From JAFEDN01 sp965651935 (GTDB lineage Bacteria > Pseudomonadota > Gammaproteobacteria > Coxiellales > Coxiellaceae), in NCBI GenBank assembly GCA_965651935.1, contig CBFGTC010000005.1, positions 41,621 through 105,620 of the forward strand: a DNA stretch of 64,000 nt. Reading direction: 5' to 3'. Under the pieces are notes generated by a model. It was not told the origin of the DNA and searched no databases. It saw nothing but the letters and a program-made list of their open reading frames with translations. This document shows, in pieces, positions 37,431-45,776 of this stretch (position 1 is the stretch's first letter; every line of letters starts with the position of its first letter). A program made the position numbers and the translations under genes.

Positions 37431-38180
37431 ATGCAAATTTTAAATAAAAAACAACTCGATTTGTGTCAAAATTGGGCTACAGATTATTCCGATCTCAAAG
37501 CCATTTTTATTAATTGTACTTTAAAACCTTCGCCAGAACTGTCCCACACGGATGGATTAGTGAGAATTTCTCGCGCGATTATGGAGCTTCGTGGTGTGAA
37601 AGTCGAAGAAATTCGCGCAGTTGATTTTGATATTGCGGCGGGCGTTTATCCTGATATGACAGAAAGAGGTTGGAACAAGGACGATTGGCCGGGTATATAT
37701 CAAAAAGTGATGGAGTCAAATATTTTAGTTATCACCTCGCCTATTTGGCTAGGGGAGAAATCATCCGTTTGTACTAAAGTGATTGAACGCTTATATGGCA
37801 ATTCAGCGCTTTTAAATGATAAAGGGCAATATTCTTATTATGGTCGGGTGGGGGGCTGTTTAATTACGGGGAATGAGGACGGCGTTAAGCATTGCGCTAT
37901 GAATATATTATACTCACTGCAGCACCTTGGTTTTACTATTCCGCCACAAGCGGATGCGGGATGGGTGGGAGAAGCGGGGCCGGGTCCATCCTATTTAGAT
38001 CCAAATTCTGGAGGACCCGAGAATGATTTTACCAATCGCAATACCACTTTCATGACTTGGAATTTGCTGCATTTAGCGCGGATATTAAAAGATGCTGGTG
38101 GTATTCCGGCGCAAGGAAATCAGCGCTCTCAGTGGGATGCGGGATGCCGGTTTGATTTTCCGAATCCCGAGCACCGATAA
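37431..38180 (+). CDS. Flavodoxin-fold NAD(P)H-dependent oxidoreductase
   Basis: About 249 aa. The flavodoxin-like fold is indicated by AIFINCTLKPSPELSHTDGL (FMN phosphate loop), ILVITSPIWLGEKSSVCTKVIERLYG and GRVGGCLITGNEDGVKHCAMN. The closest group is the NADPH-dependent FMN reductase family. A role in quinone or electrophile detoxification is common in that family but not shown here. AAGGA at 37421-37425 favours ATG 37431 over the ATG at 37425, which it would overlap. Confidence 0.85.
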   Translation: MQILNKKQLDLCQNWATDYSDLKAIFINCTLKPSPELSHTDGLVRISRAIMELRGVKVEEIRAVDFDIAAGVYPDMTERGWNKDDWPGIYQKVMESNILVITSPIWLGEKSSVCTKVIERLYGNSALLNDKGQYSYYGRVGGCLITGNEDGVKHCAMNILYSLQHLGFTIPPQADAGWVGEAGPGPSYLDPNSGGPENDFTNRNTTFMTWNLLHLARILKDAGGIPAQGNQRSQWDAGCRFDFPNPEHR

Positions 38181-38367
38181 TCATGTTAGGATTTTCGCGA
38201 GGATTTTAAGAGCCTGACCTTGCAAGAATCTTGGTCATTTGATGTAAAACAGGTCTTTTGATTTTATAAAAATTTAGATGTGTTTACCGACCCTAGTATA
38301 TACGGAAATGCCTTTGTGCTATAATTAGCCACTATTGAAATACTTAACTTAAAATAGCGAGTAAAAT

Positions 38368-38673
38368 ATGCAAATAAAATTAATTAAAAGAATTATTTTA
38401 TCTTTCGCAATAGGATTTGCCGTCATCAGCAGTATTCAAGCCCAGGCCTGGGTAGAGGGTGGTTCAACCTGTTATTGGAATTCTCAAGGCGTTAAGGTAT
38501 GCAGTTCCCACCATAGTTCCTACCCTTATGATCCGTACTATTACGATCCTTATTATCATCCCTATCATGGCTCTACTACTTATAAAAACGTTAAAGGAAT
38601 GAAAACAGTATGCCATTATGATAATTACGGCCACAAACATTGTGAAACCTATTGTAATGGTATGCTTTGTTAA
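38368..38673 (+). CDS. Small secreted His/Tyr/Cys-rich protein
   Basis: A 101-aa protein with a signal peptide (IILSFAIGFAVISSIQAQA, likely cleaved after AQA). The mature ~70 residues include DPYYYDPYYHPYHG and two pairs of Cys (TVCHYDN, HKHCETYCNGMLC). His, Tyr and Cys density suggests metal binding or a disulfide-stabilised surface protein. No family recognised. Confidence 0.65.
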   Translation: MQIKLIKRIILSFAIGFAVISSIQAQAWVEGGSTCYWNSQGVKVCSSHHSSYPYDPYYYDPYYHPYHGSTTYKNVKGMKTVCHYDNYGHKHCETYCNGMLC

Positions 38674-38917
38674 CAATTATGCTGTAACCGATCACCTTGA
38701 TGAAAAGTGGTCGGCCAGCAGTGTCTAAGCATCCTTCAAATCCGATTTGAAAAAAATTTAAAGTATATTTAATAAATGCAAAAAGTTGTCTCTGCGGTCC
38801 TTTGTTTAATTTGTTATCATACCCTTCTGCAATTTTTGCTAACAATGATATTTTAAGGGAAAAAATTTTCGGATATACTTTGAAAGTATTAACTACTTTT
38901 TGATTAAAGGACTATAA

Positions 38918-39919
38918 GTGGATGATATTTCTCCTTCAGATTTAAAAACAATTTTACATTCTAAACGCGCCAATATTTATTATTTAGAACATTGCAGAGT
39001 ATTAGTTAATGGTGGACGAGTAGAATATGTGACTGAAGAAGGCAAACAGTCATTGTATTGGAATATTCCTATTGCTAACACTACTTTTATTATGTTAGGT
39101 ACCGGAACTTCCATTACTCAAGCCGCAATGCAAAAATTGGCTAAAGCTGGCGTTCTCGTTGGTTTTTGTGGTGGAGGTGGATCCCCTCTATTTGCTGCCA
39201 ATGAAGTGGAAGTTGATGTGTCTTGGTTAACTCCGCAAAGTGAATACCGTCCTACCCAATATTTACAGCAATGGGTCAGTTTTTGGTTTAAGGAAGAGCT
39301 GCGGTTAGCGGCAGCCAAGATTTTTCAAAAAATTCGACTGGATCAAATACAAAAGCATTGGTTAAAGCAAGGTAAGGGTGGTAAAAATCATTTTTTATTG
39401 AATGAATCTAGTTTAATTTCATTGTTAGATAATTGCCGGCAAGGAATAGAAATCGCTCGAATTAATGGCGAAGTTTTAGCACAAGAAGCCATGTTGACTA
39501 AAGCGCTATACAGCTTGGCAGCAAAGCTTGTGAAATATGGTGAGTTTACCCGCGCAAAACAAGGTTCTGGGATAGATCTGGCTAATCGTTTTTTAGATCA
39601 TGGTAATTATTTAGCTTATGGATTAGGCGCGGTAGCAGCATGGGTTTTAGGGTTGCCGCACGGTTTAGCAGTATTGCATGGCAAGACTCGTCGGGGTGGT
39701 TTAATATTCGATATCGCTGATTTAATAAAAGATGCTTTAGTGCTTCCTCAGGCATTTATTGCCGCTATGGCGGGCGATAGCGAGCAGGAGTTTCGTCAAA
39801 GATGTATGTCTGCGTTTAACAAGGCTGAAGCTTTAGATGTCATGATCGATTCTATAAAACTTACAGCAGAAACACTTAACCAAGTAAAAAATGAACATAC
39901 TACTGATCTCGCAATGTAA
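38918..39919 (+). CDS. cas1: Type I-F CRISPR-associated endonuclease Cas1
   Basis: A 333-aa Cas1 of the I-F branch. Metal-binding residues fall where they do in the Pseudomonas aeruginosa enzyme: Glu190 (LAQEAML), His254 (LHGKTRRGG), Asp265 and Asp268 (DIADLIKD). It integrates new spacers together with the Cas2 portion of Cas2-3. The start is GTG at 38918 with AAAGGA six bases upstream. It overlaps cas2-3 by 29 bases. Confidence 0.96.
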   Translation: MDDISPSDLKTILHSKRANIYYLEHCRVLVNGGRVEYVTEEGKQSLYWNIPIANTTFIMLGTGTSITQAAMQKLAKAGVLVGFCGGGGSPLFAANEVEVDVSWLTPQSEYRPTQYLQQWVSFWFKEELRLAAAKIFQKIRLDQIQKHWLKQGKGGKNHFLLNESSLISLLDNCRQGIEIARINGEVLAQEAMLTKALYSLAAKLVKYGEFTRAKQGSGIDLANRFLDHGNYLAYGLGAVAAWVLGLPHGLAVLHGKTRRGGLIFDIADLIKDALVLPQAFIAAMAGDSEQEFRQRCMSAFNKAEALDVMIDSIKLTAETLNQVKNEHTTDLAM

Positions 39920-42900
39920 TAAATCTGCATTGATTGAAACACGCAGGATTCTTGATCAATTTGCGGAACGCAAGGGCGATCGCACTTGGCAAACTGATAT
40001 TACTCAGCAAGGTTTGATAACATTGAGAAAAATATTACGTAAAACTGCTAGGCGTAACACAGCTGTGGCATGTCATTGGCTTAAAAGCCATAATCGCACC
40101 GAGTTATTGTGGGTCGTAGGAAATTTGAGTCGTTTTAATGAGCGGGGTGTTGTCCCGACTAATAGCACAGAACAAGACATATTGCGTGACCATTACGAAA
40201 ATCTTTGGCATACCCTGGAAGACATAGGCTTACTCGCAGGAGTAGCCGGTTTATTCCATGATTTTGGTAAAGCAAATCGATTATTTCAGGATAAACTAAA
40301 TGGGAAGCGAAAATTTTGTGAGCCGTACCGCCATGAATGGATTTCATTGCGTTTGTTTGAGGCATTTGTGGGAGACTTAAGTGACAGAGAATGGCTAGAA
40401 AAATTATCTCTAGTTGAAGCTAAAGATGAAGAAATTCTGCTGAAAAAGTTATTTAAAGATGGTCCTCCAGGCAAATGTTCAAATCCTTTTTTTAAACTTC
40501 CGCCATTAGCGAGAGCGGTGGGTTGGCTCATTGTTTCGCATCATCATTTGCCTGCTTATCCTATCAAGAAAAATGAACCTCGACTTGCCCATATTAGTGG
40601 CTGGATGGCTGAGAATAAATGGTTTGATGGTTCGTGGAATTCTAAGCAAGTCAACGATCGAGATTGGGATGATGAAGATTGGCAAAAATTATGGAGTTTT
40701 AAACATGGCACCCCATTGCTTAGTTCAACTTGGCGTGCTAAAGCTCAAGAATTTGGTCAAAGAGCATTGCGACGTCCCGAACTAGTAAAACAGGATTGGT
40801 TGGGAGAAGACCGTTTTTCATCGCATCTAGCAAGAATGGTTTTAATGCTGGCAGACCATACATATTCAGCTTCTGCGGCTAGGGCATGTTGGCAAGATCA
40901 AAATTACCCTGTTTATGCTAATTCTGACCCTCAAACCCGAATACTGAAACAAAAGCTGGATGAACATAATGTGGGTGTGGGGCGTAATGCCCTTCGAATA
41001 GCTAAAATTTTACCTGATATCCGTTTAAGTTTGCCAAGTATTAGTCGTCACAAAGCTTTTAAAAAAAGAAGTATTAATGAAAAATTTCGGTGGCAAGATA
41101 AGTCATATGATCTAGCTTGTTCAATTCGCGAGCGTGCTGCCAAGCAAGGTTTTTTTGGTATTAATATGGCTTCAACTGGTTGCGGTAAAACATTTGCTAA
41201 CAGCAAAATTATGTATGGTTTAGCTAATGAAAAATTGGGTTGTCGATTCAGTATTGCATTAGGGCTCAGAACATTAACGCTGCAAACAGGGGATGCTTTG
41301 CGTGAACGTTTGCATTTAGGGGAAGATGATTTAGCTGTGTTGATTGGTTCGCAAGCAATCAAGGATCTTCATGAATTTTCTAAAAATAATGAGAGTAACT
41401 TATATACCGCATCTGGCAGTGAATCTGCTGAGGACTTTATCTCGGAACATCAATATGTTTGTTATGAAGGGGCATTGGATGATGGTCTTTTATCTTATTG
41501 GTTAAAAAAATCTCCTAAATTGCATCAGTTAATTAGTGCACCTGTTTTAGTGAGTACAATCGATCACTTAATTCCGGCGACAGAAGGTACGCGAGGTGGT
41601 AGACAAATTGCGCCCATGTTGCGATTATTGACTTCAGACTTGATTTTAGATGAACCTGATGATTTTGATTTAAATGATTTGCCGGCGGTATGCCGTTTAG
41701 TCAATTGGGCGGGTATGCTCGGTTCTCGTATTTTACTGTCTTCTGCCACTTTACCGCCTGTTTTGGTTAAAGCTTTATTTGATGCTTATGCAGCGGGTCG
41801 CAAAATTTATCAAAAAGCTGCGGGTGAAATGAATTTACCTAATCAGATTTGCTGTGCTTGGTTCGATGAATTTCATGTTCACCAAAGTGATCATGAGGAT
41901 GTAGAGGATTTTATTAAAGTTCATGAAAACTTTGTGAAAAATAGAGTAGAAAAATTAACACAGGCCAAACCTCTTCGATTGGCTAAATTATCGGTCGTGA
42001 CTCCTGTGTCAAAAAATCCAGCCGAAGTTATATCGGCTATTGCGGAAGTTGTATCGAATTGTATATTTCAATTGCATCAAGAGCATCATCAAAGTCATTT
42101 GAATACCAGGCAACAATTGTCGGTTGGGTTGGTGCGCATGGCTAATATCGGTCCGTTGGTTGCTGTTGCGGAAAAGTTATTTACTATAGAGCCGCCCATT
42201 GGCTATTGTATACATTACTGTGTGTATCATAGTCAGCATCCATTAATCGTGCGTTCGGCTATGGAGAAACAATTGGATGTGGTGTTGACTCGTCACAATC
42301 CTAACAAAATTTGGTTGGTGCCTGAAATTCAGAGCGTTTTGCAGCAATATCCTCGTGAAAATCATATTTTTGTGGTTCTGGCGACTCCTGTAGCTGAAGT
42401 GGGTCGAGATCACGATTACGATTGGGCGATTGTGGAGCCTAGTTCGATGCGTTCATTGATTCAATTGGGTGGTCGAATTCAGCGTCATCGTTTATGCTAT
42501 CCTAAAAGCGCTAATATGATTGTTCTCGCGAAAAATTATAATGCTTTATGTGGTAAGGATATTGCTTATGAAAAACCTGGATTTGAATCTACAGTGTTTC
42601 CACTGGTTCAACATGATTTAAGTGCAATTTTAACAATAGAACAATTACAGCATATTAATGCAATTCCTCGAATTCAAATGAGGTCGCAACTTGATCATGC
42701 TCAGAATTTGGCCGACTTGGAGCATGTTCATTTGCATGCTAAGTTATATGGTTCAAAGTATGCTTGTTGTGCAGCCCTTTGGTGGCAGCGTCCTGTGGAT
42801 TGGTGTGCAGAGATGCAGCGTCGTACTCGTTTCCGAGAAAAGGCTGGGGATGAGAAATTTTTTCTTTATTTTGAAGGAGATGAAGATCCTGTTTTTTTTC

Positions 42901-43157
42901 AATTAGATGCAGAAGGTGGAATGAAATCTGTTAAGTATGTGTTTCGTCAATATTCATTAGCGAGCATGGCGCCTAGGGTTCATATTTGGGCTAATCAACC
43001 CTTAAAAGAATTAATTATTCAATATGCCGAAAAACATGATGTCGCTATCAATCAGGCCTGTCTTCGGTTCGGGGAAATTCGATTGCAATATAGTGAAAAT
43101 CGTCAAGATAGATGGGCTTATCATCCATTATTGGGAGTTTTTCGCCCATTAATTTAA
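39891..43157 (+). CDS. cas3f: Type I-F Cas2-Cas3 fusion nuclease-helicase
   Basis: A 1088-aa fusion. Residues 1-~85 are a Cas2 domain (MNILLISQCNKSALIETRRILDQFAERKG). The HD nuclease domain has LFHDFGK (His123, Asp124) and SHHHLP (His217-His219). The SF2 helicase has Walker A STGCGKT (Lys433), DEPD at 587-590, SSATLP and the motif VI arginine box GGRIQRHR. It acts as adaptation partner of Cas1 and degrades targets recruited by Csy Cascade. All key residues are present, so the enzyme looks active. Confidence 0.96.
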   Translation: MNILLISQCNKSALIETRRILDQFAERKGDRTWQTDITQQGLITLRKILRKTARRNTAVACHWLKSHNRTELLWVVGNLSRFNERGVVPTNSTEQDILRDHYENLWHTLEDIGLLAGVAGLFHDFGKANRLFQDKLNGKRKFCEPYRHEWISLRLFEAFVGDLSDREWLEKLSLVEAKDEEILLKKLFKDGPPGKCSNPFFKLPPLARAVGWLIVSHHHLPAYPIKKNEPRLAHISGWMAENKWFDGSWNSKQVNDRDWDDEDWQKLWSFKHGTPLLSSTWRAKAQEFGQRALRRPELVKQDWLGEDRFSSHLARMVLMLADHTYSASAARACWQDQNYPVYANSDPQTRILKQKLDEHNVGVGRNALRIAKILPDIRLSLPSISRHKAFKKRSINEKFRWQDKSYDLACSIRERAAKQGFFGINMASTGCGKTFANSKIMYGLANEKLGCRFSIALGLRTLTLQTGDALRERLHLGEDDLAVLIGSQAIKDLHEFSKNNESNLYTASGSESAEDFISEHQYVCYEGALDDGLLSYWLKKSPKLHQLISAPVLVSTIDHLIPATEGTRGGRQIAPMLRLLTSDLILDEPDDFDLNDLPAVCRLVNWAGMLGSRILLSSATLPPVLVKALFDAYAAGRKIYQKAAGEMNLPNQICCAWFDEFHVHQSDHEDVEDFIKVHENFVKNRVEKLTQAKPLRLAKLSVVTPVSKNPAEVISAIAEVVSNCIFQLHQEHHQSHLNTRQQLSVGLVRMANIGPLVAVAEKLFTIEPPIGYCIHYCVYHSQHPLIVRSAMEKQLDVVLTRHNPNKIWLVPEIQSVLQQYPRENHIFVVLATPVAEVGRDHDYDWAIVEPSSMRSLIQLGGRIQRHRLCYPKSANMIVLAKNYNALCGKDIAYEKPGFESTVFPLVQHDLSAILTIEQLQHINAIPRIQMRSQLDHAQNLADLEHVHLHAKLYGSKYACCAALWWQRPVDWCAEMQRRTRFREKAGDEKFFLYFEGDEDPVFFQLDAEGGMKSVKYVFRQYSLASMAPRVHIWANQPLKELIIQYAEKHDVAINQACLRFGEIRLQYSENRQDRWAYHPLLGVFRPLI

Positions 43158-43163
43158 AAATGG

Positions 43164-43251
43164 GCGTCTGGCTGCCTGCACGGCAGTAAAATTTTTTTAG
43201 ATTAAGTAATTTCCAACTTAAAATTTCTCAGCTGCTTGCTCAGCAGTTGAT
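43164..43251 (-). ncRNA. CreR-like crRNA-like guide: two degenerate CRISPR repeats around a 32-nt pseudo-spacer
   Basis: Read on the minus strand, repeat B (43251-43224) matches the array repeat at 21 of 28 positions. Repeat A (43191-43164) matches at 18 of 28, all within its first 21 bases. They are exactly 60 nt apart, the period of the main array, leaving a 32-nt pseudo-spacer (43223-43192). Repeat B keeps the 8-nt 5' handle (CTGAGAAA versus CTTAGAAA) and changes its stem from CTGCC/GGCAG to CTGCT/AGCAG, a compensated pair. Repeat A keeps the Cas6f stem-loop (CTGCC-GTGCA-GGCAG) but has lost the handle, which Cas6f cleavage would discard. One complete guide is therefore preserved. Its best target is the csy promoter, so the likely role is autorepression by Cascade. 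Confidence 0.85.
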
Positions 43252-43263
43252 ATAAACTACAAT

Positions 43264-43292
43264 AATTTAATTATTATTTCAACAAATCCCAA
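43264..43292 (-). promoter_or_regulatory. Possible promoter of the CreR-like RNA
   Basis: On the minus strand TTGGGA (43292-43287), 17 bp, TAAATT (43269-43264). A start near 43257 would begin the RNA a few bases before repeat B. Both boxes are only 4/6 matches. Its -35 lies inside the pseudo-spacer target, so Cascade could limit this RNA as well. Confidence 0.35.
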
Positions 43293-43301
43293 CATAAAAG
43301 G
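43268..43301 (-). promoter_or_regulatory. Pseudo-spacer target with CC PAM upstream of the csy promoter
   Basis: The minus strand reads CC (43301-43300) followed by a 32-nt protospacer ending at 43268. Against the pseudo-spacer it matches positions 1-5 and 7-11, then 13, 15 and 16; 20 of 32 overall. All five sixth positions (6, 12, 18, 24, 30) are mismatched, which costs nothing in Cascade because those bases are flipped out. The PAM lies two bases from the -35 box at 43303. Confidence 0.82.
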
Positions 43302-43302
43302 T

Positions 43303-43331
43303 TTGACATTGCGGGAGATCTGTCATATCCT
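43303..43331 (+). promoter_or_regulatory. Sigma70-type promoter of the csy operon
   Basis: TTGACA at 43303-43308 (perfect -35), a 17-bp spacer, TATCCT at 43326-43331 as -10. Transcription would start near 43338, giving a ~130-nt leader before csy1. The AT-rich block immediately upstream could serve as an UP element and is the site covered by the pseudo-spacer target. Confidence 0.65.
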
Positions 43332-43468
43332 ACTGTTTATTTAAAGCGCTTATTCGGCATAAGTAATTAGAAACCAATGTTTCTTCTCGATTTATTAAAG
43401 TTTAATCTTATTTTTTCAAAAATTAAGAAAACTATAAATTTTTGTAGGATCGGGTTCAGGAGGAATAT

Positions 43469-44803
43469 ATGAAGAAAAACAATTTATCTGATCAAATCGC
43501 TAGATATATTCAAGAGCGGGCATCGGAGAAATTACAAAAATTTGATAAAGAAATTGAAAAAAATCGAAAAGCTATTTTAGATGAGCTTCAATTAGCTGAA
43601 TTTGATGCTAAAAATAGATCTAAAAGGGAAGAGTTAGAAATCAGCTTTCAACCTTCTGAATGGTTAACGAACGCAGCTAAGCGTGCGAAACAAATCAGCA
43701 TAGTCACTCATGCTTTAAAATTTACTCATACTGATGCTAAAGGCAGCAGCATTTACGTATCTTCAGTTGATACCAAAGATACGTTAAATAGTTTGTATTT
43801 AAGTACTGCCTCTTTACAATCTATTCAAACTGATGTGGTTGGCAATGCTGCCGCATTGGATGTGGCTGCTCTATTACAGCTTGAATCGGAAGCGGGAGAA
43901 AGTTTAATTTCTCTGATAGCTCGAAATGATGCCTCGTCTTTACAGCCTTTTGCCTGTACACAAATACAATTATTAGAATGGATGGATGGTTTTCAACAAG
44001 CTTTGACTACGAAAACATTAAGTTCACATACATTTGCTAAACAAATATTTTTTCCAATTAGTAATGGTGAATATCATTTACTTTGTCCTTTATTTTCATC
44101 CTCATTAGCTCAAGTATTGTATCAACGTATTCACGATAGTCGATATAGCGAAAAAGCTAAGGAAAGACGAAAAGCACGAAAGAATAGGGAATTTTCTGCT
44201 GATCGCGTTATTGATTACCCAAATTTAGTGATCCAAAATTTTGGAGGAACTAAACCACAAAATGTCTCGCAATTGAATTCAAGCCGCCGTGGTAAATCCT
44301 ATTTATTAAGCTGTGCTCCGCCGAAATGGGACACCAAATACTTTGCTCCGCCTATTATCACAACATGCGTAATCAACAAAGAATATAATTGGCTAGCCAG
44401 GTATCAAGTTAAGGATTTGGAAAAATATCTAATGAGTATTCATGATAAGCCCAGTAATAGAGAGCATCGTCTCATACGTGAAGAACACTTAGACGAATTA
44501 ACCGCTACGCTGCTAAGTTATGCAGCAAGAGTAAGAAATTTACCATCAGGGTGGAGTGCTCTATCTAAATTGCCCAGAGCACAACAGCTATGGTTGGATC
44601 CCCAAAGGGAAGACCCTGATTTTCAGGAAGAGCGAAAAAAAAATGAATGGCGTAAAGAAATATGCGATCAATTTGCTTATTGGCTATATCAAAAATTGAA
44701 GTCAAAAAAATTATTTATGGCGGATGCCGAATATAAACATTTTTATGATCTCCTAAGGGAAAAATTAAAAGAATTGGAAGAAGAATTGGAGATAGTTATA
44801 TGA
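43469..44803 (+). CDS. csy1: Csy1 / Cas8f, large subunit of type I-F Cascade
   Basis: A 444-aa Csy1. It is recognised by position and by family segments such as FGGTKPQNVSQLNSSRRGKSYLLSCAPP, the conserved I-F Csy1 block. With Csy2 it binds the crRNA 5' handle and reads the CC PAM. AGGAGG precedes the ATG at 43469. It is first in a tight operon; the stop overlaps csy2 by four bases. The ~130-nt leader and the upstream promoter are the site of the proposed autorepression. Confidence 0.95.
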   Translation: MKKNNLSDQIARYIQERASEKLQKFDKEIEKNRKAILDELQLAEFDAKNRSKREELEISFQPSEWLTNAAKRAKQISIVTHALKFTHTDAKGSSIYVSSVDTKDTLNSLYLSTASLQSIQTDVVGNAAALDVAALLQLESEAGESLISLIARNDASSLQPFACTQIQLLEWMDGFQQALTTKTLSSHTFAKQIFFPISNGEYHLLCPLFSSSLAQVLYQRIHDSRYSEKAKERRKARKNREFSADRVIDYPNLVIQNFGGTKPQNVSQLNSSRRGKSYLLSCAPPKWDTKYFAPPIITTCVINKEYNWLARYQVKDLEKYLMSIHDKPSNREHRLIREEHLDELTATLLSYAARVRNLPSGWSALSKLPRAQQLWLDPQREDPDFQEERKKNEWRKEICDQFAYWLYQKLKSKKLFMADAEYKHFYDLLREKLKELEEELEIVI

Positions 44804-45744
44804 AATCATTTTTGCGATTGACACATATCGAAATAGAGAATGCTAATGCAATAGCCGGTATGACTTATGGATTTCCAGCAATAACTGCTTTTTTAGGCTT
44901 TGTCCATGCGTTATCTAGAAATTTACAACAGAAACAGGATAATTTGAAATTGGATGGTTGTGCAATTGTAGTTCATAATTACCAAATTCATACTTATCAG
45001 CCTGATCCATGGAAAGATTCAGTATTTTGTTTGACGCGTAATCCACCGACAGAAGAAGGTAAACCAGCACCTTTTAATGAGGAAGGTCGTATGCACTTAA
45101 TTGTATCTTTAATTATTGAGTGTGACTTCAGTAGCGCAGACATGGATGAAGCGCTACGAAATTCACTGAAAAAAATGATTTATAAACATCGTATTGCAGG
45201 AGGCATAATAATTAAAATTGACGAGGTTGACTTGGTTGATCCGCCGGAAGATCCGGAAGAATTTTATGCATTTGTTCGTAAAGAAAAACGCAAATTGTTG
45301 CCCGGATTTTTACTGGTTGAACGCAGTGATTTACTCAAGGAGCATTTTGCGAATTTAAAAGCAGAAAAATCCAAAGCAGAATTGATCGATGCATGGCTTG
45401 ATTTTATTGTTATCAAGCATCAAGCAAAGTCCAAACCAAATCAGAATATCGGTGAAAATATTCAGGTGGAATGGGAGCAAATGTCAAAACCTGGTGCTGG
45501 ATGGTTGGTGCCATTAAATACTGGATATCGTGCAATTTCTGAATTATACGCTCCTGGACAAATTAAAAATACGAGAAATTTAGACACCCCTGTTCGATTT
45601 GTAGAGTCGATCTATACTGTAGGACAATGGCTTAGTCCTCATCGTATTAAAAATTGGAATCATATTTTTTGGCGATATGAATCTGATCCGTCTGCGGGTT
45701 GGTATCTTTGTAAAAATAGTTATCTTCCATTGGGAGATATTTGA
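44800..45744 (+). CDS. csy2: Csy2 / Cas5f, type I-F Cascade subunit
   Basis: A 314-aa Csy2. Family-typical segments are LTHIEIENANAIAGMTYGFPAITAFLGFVHAL near the N-terminus, RMHLIVSLIIEC and the C-terminal PVRFVESIYTVGQWLSPHRI. It pairs with Csy1 at the 5' end of the crRNA. Translationally coupled to csy1 (ATGA) and followed by csy3 after 32 bases. Confidence 0.95.
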   Translation: MKSFLRLTHIEIENANAIAGMTYGFPAITAFLGFVHALSRNLQQKQDNLKLDGCAIVVHNYQIHTYQPDPWKDSVFCLTRNPPTEEGKPAPFNEEGRMHLIVSLIIECDFSSADMDEALRNSLKKMIYKHRIAGGIIIKIDEVDLVDPPEDPEEFYAFVRKEKRKLLPGFLLVERSDLLKEHFANLKAEKSKAELIDAWLDFIVIKHQAKSKPNQNIGENIQVEWEQMSKPGAGWLVPLNTGYRAISELYAPGQIKNTRNLDTPVRFVESIYTVGQWLSPHRIKNWNHIFWRYESDPSAGWYLCKNSYLPLGDI

Positions 45745-45776
45745 ATTAAAAAATAATTTTTGTAAGGAGTATATAT

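Noticed and set aside
38852..38883. Second possible target of the pseudo-spacer upstream of cas1 (ttttaaggg... matches the first seven bases)
   Set aside because: No CC PAM in front (the flanking bases are ata) and pairing fails at positions 8-11; the csy site is clearly better.
43252..43468. A CreT-like toxin gene beside the guide (CreTA addiction module)
   Set aside because: No short ORF with a ribosome binding site lies next to the target; the target is the csy promoter itself, which fits autorepression better.
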